A stretch of DNA of 64,000 nucleotides from a bacterium. GTDB taxonomy: Bacteria; Acidobacteriota; Polarisedimenticolia; Polarisedimenticolales; Polarisedimenticolaceae. Position 1 is the first letter of the stretch. Every line of letters starts with the position of its first letter. The stretch spans positions 17,874-81,873 of the forward strand of contig JAAELQ010000265.1 in the NCBI GenBank assembly GCA_024226515.1, read 5' to 3'. The notes under the pieces are model-generated. The model saw only the letters and a program-made list of their open reading frames with translations. It did not search any database and was not told where the DNA came from. Positions 1 through 8,426 of this stretch are shown one piece after another. A program made the translations under genes and the position numbers.

Positions 1-784
1 CGACGTTGCAGGAGTCGTCCAGCTCGCCGCAGTCCATGCTGAAGGTCGAGTGTGCGTCGCCGACGTCGGGGCACTCCTTGACCGCAACGACTTCGTCGAA
101 CTTGGGCGGTTCCTGGCCGGGCCAGAAGGGATCGTCAAGCGTGACGCCCAGCGTGCCGCCGGTCGTTGTGGGCTCCCATCCGTTATCCGTCAGGGTGTTG
201 ATCGCCGAGCCGTTCTCGTCGATCACCGTGAAGCTGGTGATCGGCACCGGGCCGGGATTGCTAACCTCGACCGGCCGCGTCACCGTCGAGCCCGGCACGC
301 CGGGGTAGTCGCCGGTTCGCGCGACGAGCTTCGCCTGCACGATCTGGTACGGATCGAGCAGCGTCGGTACGTTCGGGACGGGGTCACCGAAGTAGAGGAC
401 GTCGTACTCGTTGTAGAGGTCGGTACCGACCTGGAATTCCGCGCCGCAGTCGACCATCACGTCGAAACGGAAGTCCTTGTAGGGCTGCTCGTCGACGTAG
501 AAGACGCTGCTGCTGTGGACCACAAAATCGCGCGGGCCGTTGGGAGAGTGCACCGCCCACTCATGCAACGGATCCAACCTGACGCGGAGTTGGTAGAACT
601 CGGTCGGTTCGCCGAGTGGCAACGCGACGAGCACCCGGAACTCCTGCGGCTCGGGACAGGACGTCAGATCGACGGAGTACTCGATGATGCGTAAGCCCGA
701 CTGCGCCGTAGCCGGCCCCGTCGAAACCAGGGCAACCCCGGTGAGCAACAACATCGTGAACAGCGTCTTCTTCATGTTCTCCAT
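1..784 (-). CDS. Secreted protein of unknown function, C-terminus beyond window
   Basis: The reading frame is open from the start at 784 to the left edge, so about 261 residues are visible and the C-terminus is missing. It begins with a clear signal peptide (MKKTLFTMLLLTGVALV then ATAQS), and an AGGGGA motif stands just before the ATG; a second ATG at 775 is possible. The mature part is rich in beta-strand-type residues. Its middle reads like an extracellular immunoglobulin-like (CARDB/DUF11-type) repeat, with phrases such as VEVSNPGPVPITSF and TVIDENGSAI. Several cysteines near the visible end may form disulfides. I do not recognise the family. It is divergent from the sigma54 activator at 1010. 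Confidence 0.75.
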   Translation of the reverse strand, partial: MENMKKTLFTMLLLTGVALVSTGPATAQSGLRIIEYSVDLTSCPEPQEFRVLVALPLGEPTEFYQLRVRLDPLHEWAVHSPNGPRDFVVHSSSVFYVDEQPYKDFRFDVMVDCGAEFQVGTDLYNEYDVLYFGDPVPNVPTLLDPYQIVQAKLVARTGDYPGVPGSTVTRPVEVSNPGPVPITSFTVIDENGSAINTLTDNGWEPTTTGGTLGVTLDDPFWPGQEPPKFDEVVAVKECPDVGDAHSTFSMDCGELDDSCNV

Positions 785-929
785 GGCATTCCCCTACGGC
801 GGCGGGCCGGCACACCACACCCATGGCAAGGCCCGTGCCGCGAGTCGGGAAACCCGGCAAACCGAAGAAACCCAGTGAAATCGACCCTTTCGACACCCTA
901 CCCAGGTTGATGAATCCGCTTCCGACCGT

Positions 930-974
930 GGTGGAATCCAACGTCGATGGATTTCCCCACACCTGGGGTAGACT
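930..974 (+). promoter_or_regulatory. Probable promoter and inverted repeat before the sigma54 activator
   Basis: A TAGACT -10-like box lies at 969-974, about 35 nt before the ATG at 1010. Just upstream, GGAATCC (933-939) and GGATTTCC (949-956) form an imperfect inverted repeat that could be an operator. No convincing -35 box is visible. Confidence 0.3.
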
Positions 975-1009
975 CGGTGCAACATCGGGCGAACCGAAAG
1001 TGGGTTGCG

Positions 1010-2950
1010 ATGAACAGGCGTCTCGAGCGCGAGCGCGTCGTCGAGGAGGCGTACGCGCTGGGTCTCCGTGGCAGAACCGCCGACGCGGTGCGGATGCTGG
1101 AGACCGCGCTGGCGGCAGCCGGCGAGGGAGCCGCGGGCGAGCGTCCGACGCTGCAGCTCGCCCTGGTCCGCCTGCTCGCCGCCGACGGATCCGACGAGAG
1201 TCGCCGGCGCGCGCGGGAGCTGATGCAACGACTGGCCGCCGACGAACCGGGCGAGTCCTGGCGTGCGAGGCTCGAGCTGGCCCGCGTTCATCGCGACGAG
1301 GGCCGATCCGAGGAGGCGGCGGAGATCCTGAGCGACGCGCTGCAGGACTTCCGCTCGGGCGCGGACACGGACTCGCCGGCGGCGGACGCCCTGGCGTCGC
1401 TGATCTCGGGCGAGGTCGAGGCGCTCACCCGCGGTGACGTCGACCGGGCGCGGTCGTTGCGACCGAGCGAGGACGCGCTCGATGCCGGCCGACTGGCGCC
1501 GCTGATCCGCTTGTCGAAGAGGATGGTAGGGACCACGGACAGCGACGAGCTGCTGCGCATCTTCCTGCACGAGGCGATCGCCCTGACCGGATCGGATCGC
1601 GGCTTCGTCGTGCTGGTGCGCGGCGCCGAGCTCGAGTTCGCGGCGGCGGAGAACCTCGATCGTTCCACCGTGGCCGAGCCCGCGCTGGAGGTCAGCCGCT
1701 CGCTGATCGAAGAAGTTTGCCGCTCCGGCCGCGTCGAGTTCCTCGAGGTGGCGGAGCTGGACACCGATCACCCGGCGACACGCAGCCTCTCGGCGCTCGG
1801 GGTGCGCCACGTGACCTGCGTGCCCATCGCCGGCAGTTTGGGGACGATCGGCGTGCTGTACCTCGACCGGCGCGAGCGGCGCAGTCTGGCACGCGAGACC
1901 GAGCGCAAGCTGCTCGAGGTCTTCGCCGCGCAGGCGGCGGCGTCGCTTGCCGCCGCCCGGACGCAGTCCGCGACGAACCGCGCTCTCGAGGCCGCCGAGG
2001 AGACGATTCGACTGCAACGCTCGGGCGCCGACCGGCGCCTGCGCTATCGCGAGCTGATCGGCGCCTCCGACGCGATGCAGGAGGTGTATCGCCAGCTCGA
2101 CCTCATCATCCCCACCGAGGAGCCGGTGATCCTGTACGGGGAGACCGGCACCGGCAAGGACCTCGTCGCGCGCACGATCCACGACACGGGCGCGCGCGGC
2201 GAGCGGGAGTTCGTCGCCGTCAACTGCGCGAGCCTGTCCGAGACCCTGCTCGAGAGCGAGCTGTTCGGTCACGAGCGCGGAGCCTTCACCGGCGCCGACC
2301 GCGCCCGCGCCGGATTGCTCGAGCTGGCCCACGGGGGCACGCTGTTCCTCGACGAGGTCGGCGAGATGAGTCCGCGCATGCAGGCCGAGCTGCTGCGCGC
2401 CCTGCAGTCGGGAGAGATCCGCCGCGTGGGTGGCAGCCGGACCTCGCGCGTGGACGTGCGCGTGATCGCAGCGACGCACCGCAACCTCGCGAAGCGCGTC
2501 GAGCAGGGGGAGTTCCGCCGCGACCTGTACTACCGGCTCAACGTCCTCAGCATCCACCTTCCGCCGCTGCGCGACCGGATCGAGGACGTGCCGCAGTTCG
2601 TGCGCGAGCTGATGCCGCGACGAGGCGGAGACGACGCGCGGCCGAACCTCACGCCCGCGGCGATGGCTCGGCTTCTGGCCTACCACTGGCCGGGCAACGT
2701 GCGCGAGCTGGACAACGTGCTGCGCAGGCTGGCCGTGCTGGGGCGGACCGAGATCGACGAGCGCCACCTGCCGGCAGAACTGTCGCAACCGACGGTGCAG
2801 CGGAGTGCGACGGGGACGCTGCGCGAGGTCGAGGCGGAGGCGATCCGCCGCGCGCTGGAGACGACGGGAAACAACAAGACGCGCGCCGCGCGGATGCTGG
2901 GAATCGATCGTACGACGCTCTACGCCAAGCTAAGGCAGCAGGAGCCCTGA
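1010..2950 (+). CDS. Sigma54-dependent transcriptional activator (GAF-AAA-Fis)
   Basis: Predicted enhancer-binding protein of 646 aa that would use ATP to remodel sigma54 RNA polymerase. The first ~130 residues are Arg/Glu/Ala-rich helices resembling TPRs, followed by a GAF-type sensor domain (about 170-315). The AAA+ domain has Walker A GETGTGKD (about 378), the sigma54-contacting loop GAFTGA (about 424) and Walker B TLFLDEVGEMS. The C-terminus is a Fis-type HTH (NNKTRAARMLGIDRTTLY). The frame is open back to 947, but the leader before 1010 reads like non-coding sequence, so ATG 1010 is preferred. The kinase gene follows after 4 bp, which suggests a signalling operon. Target promoters are not evident here. 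Confidence 0.93.
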   Translation: MNRRLERERVVEEAYALGLRGRTADAVRMLETALAAAGEGAAGERPTLQLALVRLLAADGSDESRRRARELMQRLAADEPGESWRARLELARVHRDEGRSEEAAEILSDALQDFRSGADTDSPAADALASLISGEVEALTRGDVDRARSLRPSEDALDAGRLAPLIRLSKRMVGTTDSDELLRIFLHEAIALTGSDRGFVVLVRGAELEFAAAENLDRSTVAEPALEVSRSLIEEVCRSGRVEFLEVAELDTDHPATRSLSALGVRHVTCVPIAGSLGTIGVLYLDRRERRSLARETERKLLEVFAAQAAASLAAARTQSATNRALEAAEETIRLQRSGADRRLRYRELIGASDAMQEVYRQLDLIIPTEEPVILYGETGTGKDLVARTIHDTGARGEREFVAVNCASLSETLLESELFGHERGAFTGADRARAGLLELAHGGTLFLDEVGEMSPRMQAELLRALQSGEIRRVGGSRTSRVDVRVIAATHRNLAKRVEQGEFRRDLYYRLNVLSIHLPPLRDRIEDVPQFVRELMPRRGGDDARPNLTPAAMARLLAYHWPGNVRELDNVLRRLAVLGRTEIDERHLPAELSQPTVQRSATGTLREVEAEAIRRALETTGNNKTRAARMLGIDRTTLYAKLRQQEP

Positions 2951-2954
2951 CGCC

Positions 2955-5768
2955 GTGTTGAGCCGGGAAGAGTCGATCCTGGCGGACTTCCTCGTCGCCC
3001 GCCGGCTGGTCTCGAAGGAAACCGTGGACCGGTGCGCCCGGGAGCGCGACCGGGAACACCCGGGCCAGAGCCTCGCCGACGTGCTGATCGACAGCGGGGA
3101 CCTGGAAGAAGCCGTCGGCCGTGACGCCGAGCGCGAGGCGAGAGAGGTGGACCGGTCGCTCGACGTCGACCTGTCTCCCGAAACGACACTGGGCGAGTTC
3201 AGGCTGGTGCGCGAGATCGGTCGCGGCGGGATGGGCGTCGTCTACGAGGCTGTGCAGGAGTCGCTGGGGCGCCGCGTGGCGGTCAAGGTGCTGCCCGCGG
3301 GCGCGGCCCTGGACGAGCGGATGGCGCTGCGCTTCCTGCGCGAATCGCGCAGCGTCGCACAACTGCGCCACCCCGGCATCGTCCCCGTGCACGCCAGCGG
3401 ACACTCGCAGGGCGTCCTGTTCTTCGCCATGGAGCTGATCGAGGGCAGCTCGTTGCAGGACCGACTGCAACGCGGACCGCTTCCACCGCGCGCGGCGGCG
3501 AGGATCGTCCGCGACATCGCGCGCGCGTTGCAGCACGCACACGACGCAGGGATGATCCACCGCGACGTCAAGCCGGACAACGTGCTGATCGATCGCGACG
3601 GAAGGGCGCGCATCACGGACTTCGGCCTCGTGCACGACGTCCACAGCGCGTCGATCACCGCAGCGCACCACATGGTCGGCACGCCGTCCTACCTCGCTCC
3701 GGAACAGGCGCTGGGCGAGGAGGTGGATCGCCGGAGCGACGTCTACGGGCTGGGTGCCGTGTTGTACGCGGCGCTGTGCGGGTCGCCGCCGTACGGAAGC
3801 GGCACCGCGGCGGTCGTGCTGCGGCGCCTCGCCGCGGAGGATCCGGAGCCGCTCGCACGGGTCGCGCGCGACATCCCGCGCGAGCTGGTCGCGATCTGCG
3901 AACGTGCGATGGCCCGGGACCGCGACCGACGCTATCCGTCGGCAGCGGCGCTGGCGGAGGACCTCGATCGTCTTCTCGGCGGTCGGCCGCTCGAGGCGGA
4001 TCCCGGTGAGCGCGTCGTGCCACGTTGGATGCTGTGGGGAGGCGTCGCGCTGAGCGTCGCGATCCTGGCCGGCGCGCTGTTGCTCCTCGCCAGCAGATCC
4101 GGTGCACCCCCGCCGACCCGCGGATGGTCGTCCGGCCTGATCCGGGGGAGCTACCGCACGCTGTCGCCCGCGGGCGGTTCGAAGCCGCAGGCGGTTCTCA
4201 CTCCGGACGGCGGGCGCGTCGTCTACACCGCCCACCGGGACGGGGTCGGCGAGATGTATCTCGAAGATCTGGAATCCGGCCACGTCCGTACGCTGAACCC
4301 CGACCCCTCCGTCCTTGGTGCCCGGTATCCGGGTCCGCGACACGGAGCCATGGCCTTCTCACCCGACGCCGAGCACCTGAGCTTCGGATTCGCGAAGCGG
4401 TTCGCCGTCGCGCGTCTCGATGACCTGTCCATCGAGACCTTTCCTCTCGCCGTGGGCCAGCACTCCTGGTCGCCGGACGGACGAGCGATCGTCTACACCG
4501 AGACGACGGACCTCCGGCTCGCGATCGGGCGTCCGGTCCGCATCCTCGACCTCGACAGCGGTCAGACAAGGCTGTTGACCAACATGCGGGCCGCGTTCCC
4601 CGCCTGGTCACCCGGCGGGCGGCGCATTGCGGTCGTCTCGACGCACGGGGGGCGTACGGACATCTGGACGATCTCGATCGACGGGGGGGAACGGTTGCCG
4701 ATCACGCAGGACGACGCGGAGGAGTGGTACCCCGTCTGGTCTCCGGACGGGTCGCGACTCTACTTCGGCAGCGACCGTGGAGGTCATCCGGATCTCTGGT
4801 CGATCACCATCGACGAGGCCACGGGAGCCGTGGCCGGCGAGCCGCGACGGCTGAGTCGAGGCCTGATGGCCGCACCGTTCCACCTCTCGGCTGCGCGTGG
4901 CGGGCGGCTGGCCTGGACCTACTTCGTCGATTCGACCGCGATCTTCCGGCTCGCCGTCGATCGGGACGGCGGCCGGCCGGCGGTACCTCCGACACGCGTG
5001 ATCGACTCGATCCCGCACGGCGCGCGCATGATCGACGTTTCGCCGGCCGGGGAAGACCTCGTCTTCACGACAAACGAGGAGAGTGGGGGACGGCTGTTTC
5101 TGCTGACGGCCGGAAGCCCGCAACCTACGTTGTTGCTCGAAGCGCCCGACGAGATCCGGGATCCCCGCTGGTCGCCCGGCGGCGCTCGGATCGCGTTCGA
5201 GGCGACTCGCGACGGGGAGCACGGCCTGTGGGTCGCGGACCGCCGGGGCAGAAACGTCGTACGCCTGGTGGAGGAAGCCCGATCTCCGGTCTGGTCTCCC
5301 GACGGCGCCCGCATCGCGTATGCCGTGGAGGGTCGCGGCGCGTACGTGATCGACCTCGATCCCCCGCACGTTCCGACTCGGCTGCCGTCTCTCCCGGGTG
5401 GCGGCGAGTTCGCGCCCGGCGCGTGGTCGCACGACGGGAAGTGGATCGCGGGAGAGTCGAACGGCATCGTGGTGTACTCCGTCGAGAACGGGAACTACCG
5501 GCGGTTCGGGGAGGCGGGCGAGCAGCCGCGCTGGCTCGACGACGGCAGGCGTCTGCTGGTGCGTGGCGCCGACGGCGTCCGGTTGTTGGACACGCGATCG
5601 GGTCGAACGCGGCCGTTGCTGTCGGTGCAGCCGAATCGGTTGGTCTCGTTCGCCGTCTCGGGAGACGGACGGGAGATCTTCTACTCCGTCCTTGCCTCCG
5701 ACGACCCGATCTGGCTCGTGGACCTCGGGGCGGACGCGATCAGGGCGTCAGGAACAGCTCGACCTTGA
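2955..5768 (+). CDS. Membrane Ser/Thr protein kinase with C-terminal beta-propeller
   Basis: Hanks-type kinase of 937 aa with a GTG start 4 bp after the activator gene. The kinase domain (about 75-345) has the glycine loop GRGGMGVVYEA, the ATP lysine in VAVKVLP (about 111), catalytic HRDVKPDN (about 202), DFG and the activation-loop end GTPSYLAPEQ. One transmembrane helix (about 357-379) follows. The ~550-residue C-terminal part is a TolB/PD40-type propeller with repeats such as WSPDGRAIVYTE, SWSPDG and WSPGGARIAF, placed outside the cytoplasm by topology. It probably senses an extracytoplasmic cue; phosphorylation of the upstream activator is a reasonable inference only. The 3' end overlaps the convergent gene by 29 bp. 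Confidence 0.93.
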   Translation: MLSREESILADFLVARRLVSKETVDRCARERDREHPGQSLADVLIDSGDLEEAVGRDAEREAREVDRSLDVDLSPETTLGEFRLVREIGRGGMGVVYEAVQESLGRRVAVKVLPAGAALDERMALRFLRESRSVAQLRHPGIVPVHASGHSQGVLFFAMELIEGSSLQDRLQRGPLPPRAAARIVRDIARALQHAHDAGMIHRDVKPDNVLIDRDGRARITDFGLVHDVHSASITAAHHMVGTPSYLAPEQALGEEVDRRSDVYGLGAVLYAALCGSPPYGSGTAAVVLRRLAAEDPEPLARVARDIPRELVAICERAMARDRDRRYPSAAALAEDLDRLLGGRPLEADPGERVVPRWMLWGGVALSVAILAGALLLLASRSGAPPPTRGWSSGLIRGSYRTLSPAGGSKPQAVLTPDGGRVVYTAHRDGVGEMYLEDLESGHVRTLNPDPSVLGARYPGPRHGAMAFSPDAEHLSFGFAKRFAVARLDDLSIETFPLAVGQHSWSPDGRAIVYTETTDLRLAIGRPVRILDLDSGQTRLLTNMRAAFPAWSPGGRRIAVVSTHGGRTDIWTISIDGGERLPITQDDAEEWYPVWSPDGSRLYFGSDRGGHPDLWSITIDEATGAVAGEPRRLSRGLMAAPFHLSAARGGRLAWTYFVDSTAIFRLAVDRDGGRPAVPPTRVIDSIPHGARMIDVSPAGEDLVFTTNEESGGRLFLLTAGSPQPTLLLEAPDEIRDPRWSPGGARIAFEATRDGEHGLWVADRRGRNVVRLVEEARSPVWSPDGARIAYAVEGRGAYVIDLDPPHVPTRLPSLPGGGEFAPGAWSHDGKWIAGESNGIVVYSVENGNYRRFGEAGEQPRWLDDGRRLLVRGADGVRLLDTRSGRTRPLLSVQPNRLVSFAVSGDGREIFYSVLASDDPIWLVDLGADAIRASGTARP

Positions 5769-6546
5769 CGATGCCCGAGCCGAAGCGATCCTGCGTCGGA
5801 CGGTCGCCGAGCGCGTGGATCACGCGGTTGAACGCGGCGAAGACGTGGTGCGAGGGGACGCCGTCCGGCTCCGTCGGCCGCCCCAGGGCGAACAGACCCT
5901 GTGTCGCCTCGGCGCGCAGAGAGCTGCGCCAGGGTGTCGGCACACCCGCAGGGGCCACGACGAGGTCCAGCGCCTGATCGCAGATCTCGATCTCGATCAT
6001 GCCCTCGCCGTCGTGCAGCGTGAGTTCGAGAAGCCGTTCGAAGTCGACCGGTGAGCCCTTCGGAGCTTCGGCCGAGAACACGCGCAGGCGTCCTCTGAGG
6101 ATGTCCAGCTCGGCGTCGTGCCGCGTGGTCCACAGGTCGCCGCCGTTGCCGTCGCTCGTCGGTGAGTTGCCGACGTCCGCGCTGTAACCGTCGAGGCCGG
6201 CATGGTGCAGCCGCAGCACCGCGCAGCTGCACCCGTGCTCCGCGGGCAGATCGAGCTGCAGGACGGTCTCGTGCCAGTTGTCCTGGTTGGCGTCGGCAAA
6301 GCGCTCCGGCAGCCGGAAGGCGAGATGCTCGCCCCAGGCCTCCGCCAGGCAGCTCTTTGAAACCGACGGGGCCCCGCGGCCGTGCAGCGTGATCGCGCAG
6401 GCGCGATCCTCCACCGGACGGCACTCCGCTTTCGTCGGGGAAGTCGCGACGGCGACCCACGCGACCAGGATCAGCGACTGCATCAAGGACACCATCGGTC
6501 GCCCGGCCCGATACGCGCGGTCCCGCCGCGGAGAAGCGCACCACAT
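5740..6546 (-). CDS. Secreted protein of unknown function
   Basis: A 268-aa protein with a signal peptide (hydrophobic MQSLILVAWVAVATS) behind a long basic N-terminal extension. ATG 6546 is preferred because GGAGG lies about 8 nt before it; ATG 6495 or 6483 would give a more ordinary signal peptide. Six cysteines occur in the first half of the mature protein (CRPVEDRACA, SKSC, GCSC), so disulfides are likely. The rest looks beta-rich. Family not recognised. The 3' end overlaps the kinase gene tail-to-tail, and it may be transcribed with the cytochrome gene upstream on the same strand (96 bp gap). Confidence 0.7.
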   Translation of the reverse strand: MWCASPRRDRAYRAGRPMVSLMQSLILVAWVAVATSPTKAECRPVEDRACAITLHGRGAPSVSKSCLAEAWGEHLAFRLPERFADANQDNWHETVLQLDLPAEHGCSCAVLRLHHAGLDGYSADVGNSPTSDGNGGDLWTTRHDAELDILRGRLRVFSAEAPKGSPVDFERLLELTLHDGEGMIEIEICDQALDLVVAPAGVPTPWRSSLRAEATQGLFALGRPTEPDGVPSHHVFAAFNRVIHALGDRPTQDRFGSGIVKVELFLTP

Positions 6547-6642
6547 GGATCGTCCTCCGTCGGGTTACGGCTGGCTCGATCGTAACACGCCCCGACCCGT
6601 CGCAGGCATCCCCCGATTGACGCGGGTACGGGTCAGGCGAAC

Positions 6643-8328
6643 TCAGTCGGTGCGGTGATCGTGGATGATCTCGTTGACGGCGTGATGGCAGTGGAAGTCC
6701 GCGCACGAGCTCAGATCCCCGGCGTAGTTGAGGTGGTCGTGCGCCTCGAACGGGTCGTGACAGCCGGTGCACACGAGCCAGCGCGCGTTGTCCTCGACCT
6801 CGGGCGTGGGGTTCAGGTGGCACACCCCGCACTTCCTGCGTGACTCGGTGTACCGCTCGGCCAGCCAGTGGATGCGGTGGATCCGATACGGGAGGAGGTT
6901 GTTGGTCTCGAAACCGAGCGGCAGGTGACACGATGTGCAGGTGTCCGTGTCGCCGTTGTAGTGCAGCATGCGCGACAGGTCGAAGATCCCCTCGTGACAG
7001 CTCTCGCAGTTGCCGACGAGCGGCTCGACGGCCTCGTCCAGCGGAAGCGCGGGATCGCCGACCTCGACCGAAACGACGGTCGTCGCGAGCGACTCCTGAC
7101 CGAGAAAGACGCGCCGGGCCTTGATCGCGAAGTCGTATCTTCCCGGTAGGGCGTCCGGCGGAATCTCGAACTCGACGGTGTCCGAGACGGGCGTCGACCA
7201 GACGCCCGGCCCGCCGAAGACGACCGGCGCCGGCGGGACGATCTGCCACTGGTTCGAGTAGCCGTGCTCCTCGGTCTCGGCGCCGACCTGGACGTCTTGC
7301 TCGAGGAACGCGGACAGCGGGATCGCCTCGTGCGTCTGGCGCACGCGGTGCGAGGGTCCGGCGAAGGACGCGAGCAGGACGCCCTCGCGGTTCTTGTCGC
7401 GGTAGTACACGATCGCCGGGAAGAAGTTGTAGTACTGCAGGCCCGAGGCAATCTGTCCCGAGACGAAGTCGGCGTACGTCGGCAGCGAGCCCGCCTCGTG
7501 CAACGCGGAGCCCTGCCCGTCCGTGAACGTCAGGCGAAACCCGACCGTCTCGCCCGGCACGTGGTACGCGCCGTTGGCCGGCGGCGAGGGGTCGACGAGG
7601 ATGTCGAAGCCGTAGTCCCACGCGGCCTGGGTCACGGGCTGCAGCGGTACGTTTAAGACGTGGCCCGGCATCTGGTTCCACATGACCTCGAGCCGGTCGG
7701 CGCCTCGCGGAATGACGAACGTGCGGTCGCCGGGAACGCCGTTGCGGAACTGCGCCCAGCTCTCGGCGGAGTAGTGGGCGTCGAACGGGTTCGCCCACTG
7801 GAGGATGTCGTGGCCGAAGGCCAGCGTCGCGAACCTGCGCGTGGCGAACGCCTCGCTGGCCGGCGCGGGCCACTCGGGCGTCGATTCGATCTCGACCCGG
7901 TCCGACAGGGCGCGCCCGGCGGCGTCCCTGACAACCACCGTGAACTGGTGCGTGCCGCCCATCCAGCCCGCCTTGTAGAAGAACTGCTCCAGTTCCCACG
8001 TGCCGTCCGGGTTCGGCAGGAAGTCGCGACGTTCCAGCTCAAGGCCGGTCCAGTCGAGACGGCGGAACGCGGACTGCTCGCGGAGCTTCTTCACCGCGCT
8101 GCCGGCTCCACCCTCGAAGACCGCCGTGCGCAGAGTCATGCTGTCGACGAAGAACGTCTCTCCCGCGGCCACCGGGATCGGCGCGTGGACGCCGGCCACG
8201 AACTCCAGATCCAGCCCCACGGGCGGCCTGTCGCCGGAAGGCGCTCTCGATTCACTCGATCGCTGCGCGGCGCCGAGCCCGAGACCCAGCATGAGGAGCG
8301 CGGCGGCAAACGACAGTAGACGCTTCAT
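6643..8328 (-). CDS. Secreted multihaem cytochrome c
   Basis: A 561-aa exported protein with a Sec signal peptide (MKRLLSFAAALLMLGLGLGA). The first ~430 residues are beta-rich without haem motifs. The last ~125 residues carry four CXXCH sites (CESCH about 441, CTSCH about 461, CGVCH about 497, CTGCH about 518) and a C-terminal CADFHCH that fits the rarer CX4CH form, giving five likely c-haems. Extra histidines (HYNGD, YRIHRIHW) could be distal ligands. The layout recalls outer-surface cytochromes of the OmcA/MtrC kind but is smaller. GAGGGAG precedes the ATG, and a GGCCCCG/CGGGGCC hairpin lies in the leader. Likely role: extracytoplasmic electron transfer. Confidence 0.85.
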   Translation of the reverse strand: MKRLLSFAAALLMLGLGLGAAQRSSESRAPSGDRPPVGLDLEFVAGVHAPIPVAAGETFFVDSMTLRTAVFEGGAGSAVKKLREQSAFRRLDWTGLELERRDFLPNPDGTWELEQFFYKAGWMGGTHQFTVVVRDAAGRALSDRVEIESTPEWPAPASEAFATRRFATLAFGHDILQWANPFDAHYSAESWAQFRNGVPGDRTFVIPRGADRLEVMWNQMPGHVLNVPLQPVTQAAWDYGFDILVDPSPPANGAYHVPGETVGFRLTFTDGQGSALHEAGSLPTYADFVSGQIASGLQYYNFFPAIVYYRDKNREGVLLASFAGPSHRVRQTHEAIPLSAFLEQDVQVGAETEEHGYSNQWQIVPPAPVVFGGPGVWSTPVSDTVEFEIPPDALPGRYDFAIKARRVFLGQESLATTVVSVEVGDPALPLDEAVEPLVGNCESCHEGIFDLSRMLHYNGDTDTCTSCHLPLGFETNNLLPYRIHRIHWLAERYTESRRKCGVCHLNPTPEVEDNARWLVCTGCHDPFEAHDHLNYAGDLSSCADFHCHHAVNEIIHDHRTD

Positions 8329-8414
8329 CAGTTTCGACTCCCTCGGCCCCGCACGTTACGGGGCCTTCCTTATTTACGCCAATTGGCTCCGCCCGTCAGC
8401 CGAATCACCTGGCG

Positions 8415-8420
8415 TAAACT
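8415..8420 (+). promoter_or_regulatory. -10-like box TAAACT directly before MFS gene
   Basis: TAAACT ends 6 nt before the ATG at 8427 and no Shine-Dalgarno sequence is present, which fits a leaderless transcript. No good -35 box is visible. Confidence 0.4.
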
Positions 8421-8426
8421 GCCTCG

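Noticed and set aside
794..2788. A 664-aa minus-strand ORF over the sigma54 activator
   Set aside because: Composition (Arg, Leu, Gln, Ala-rich without any domain) is that of the antisense frame of a GC-rich gene; the plus-strand protein has clear motifs.
5681..7999. A 772-aa minus-strand ORF covering two genes
   Set aside because: Arg-rich shadow of the cytochrome and secreted-protein genes, which have signal peptides and haem motifs in another frame.
8349..8371. Hairpin GGCCCCG/CGGGGCC followed by T-rich sequence as a terminator
   Set aside because: It lies between divergent genes, inside the leader of the cytochrome gene, with no transcript ending there on the plus strand.
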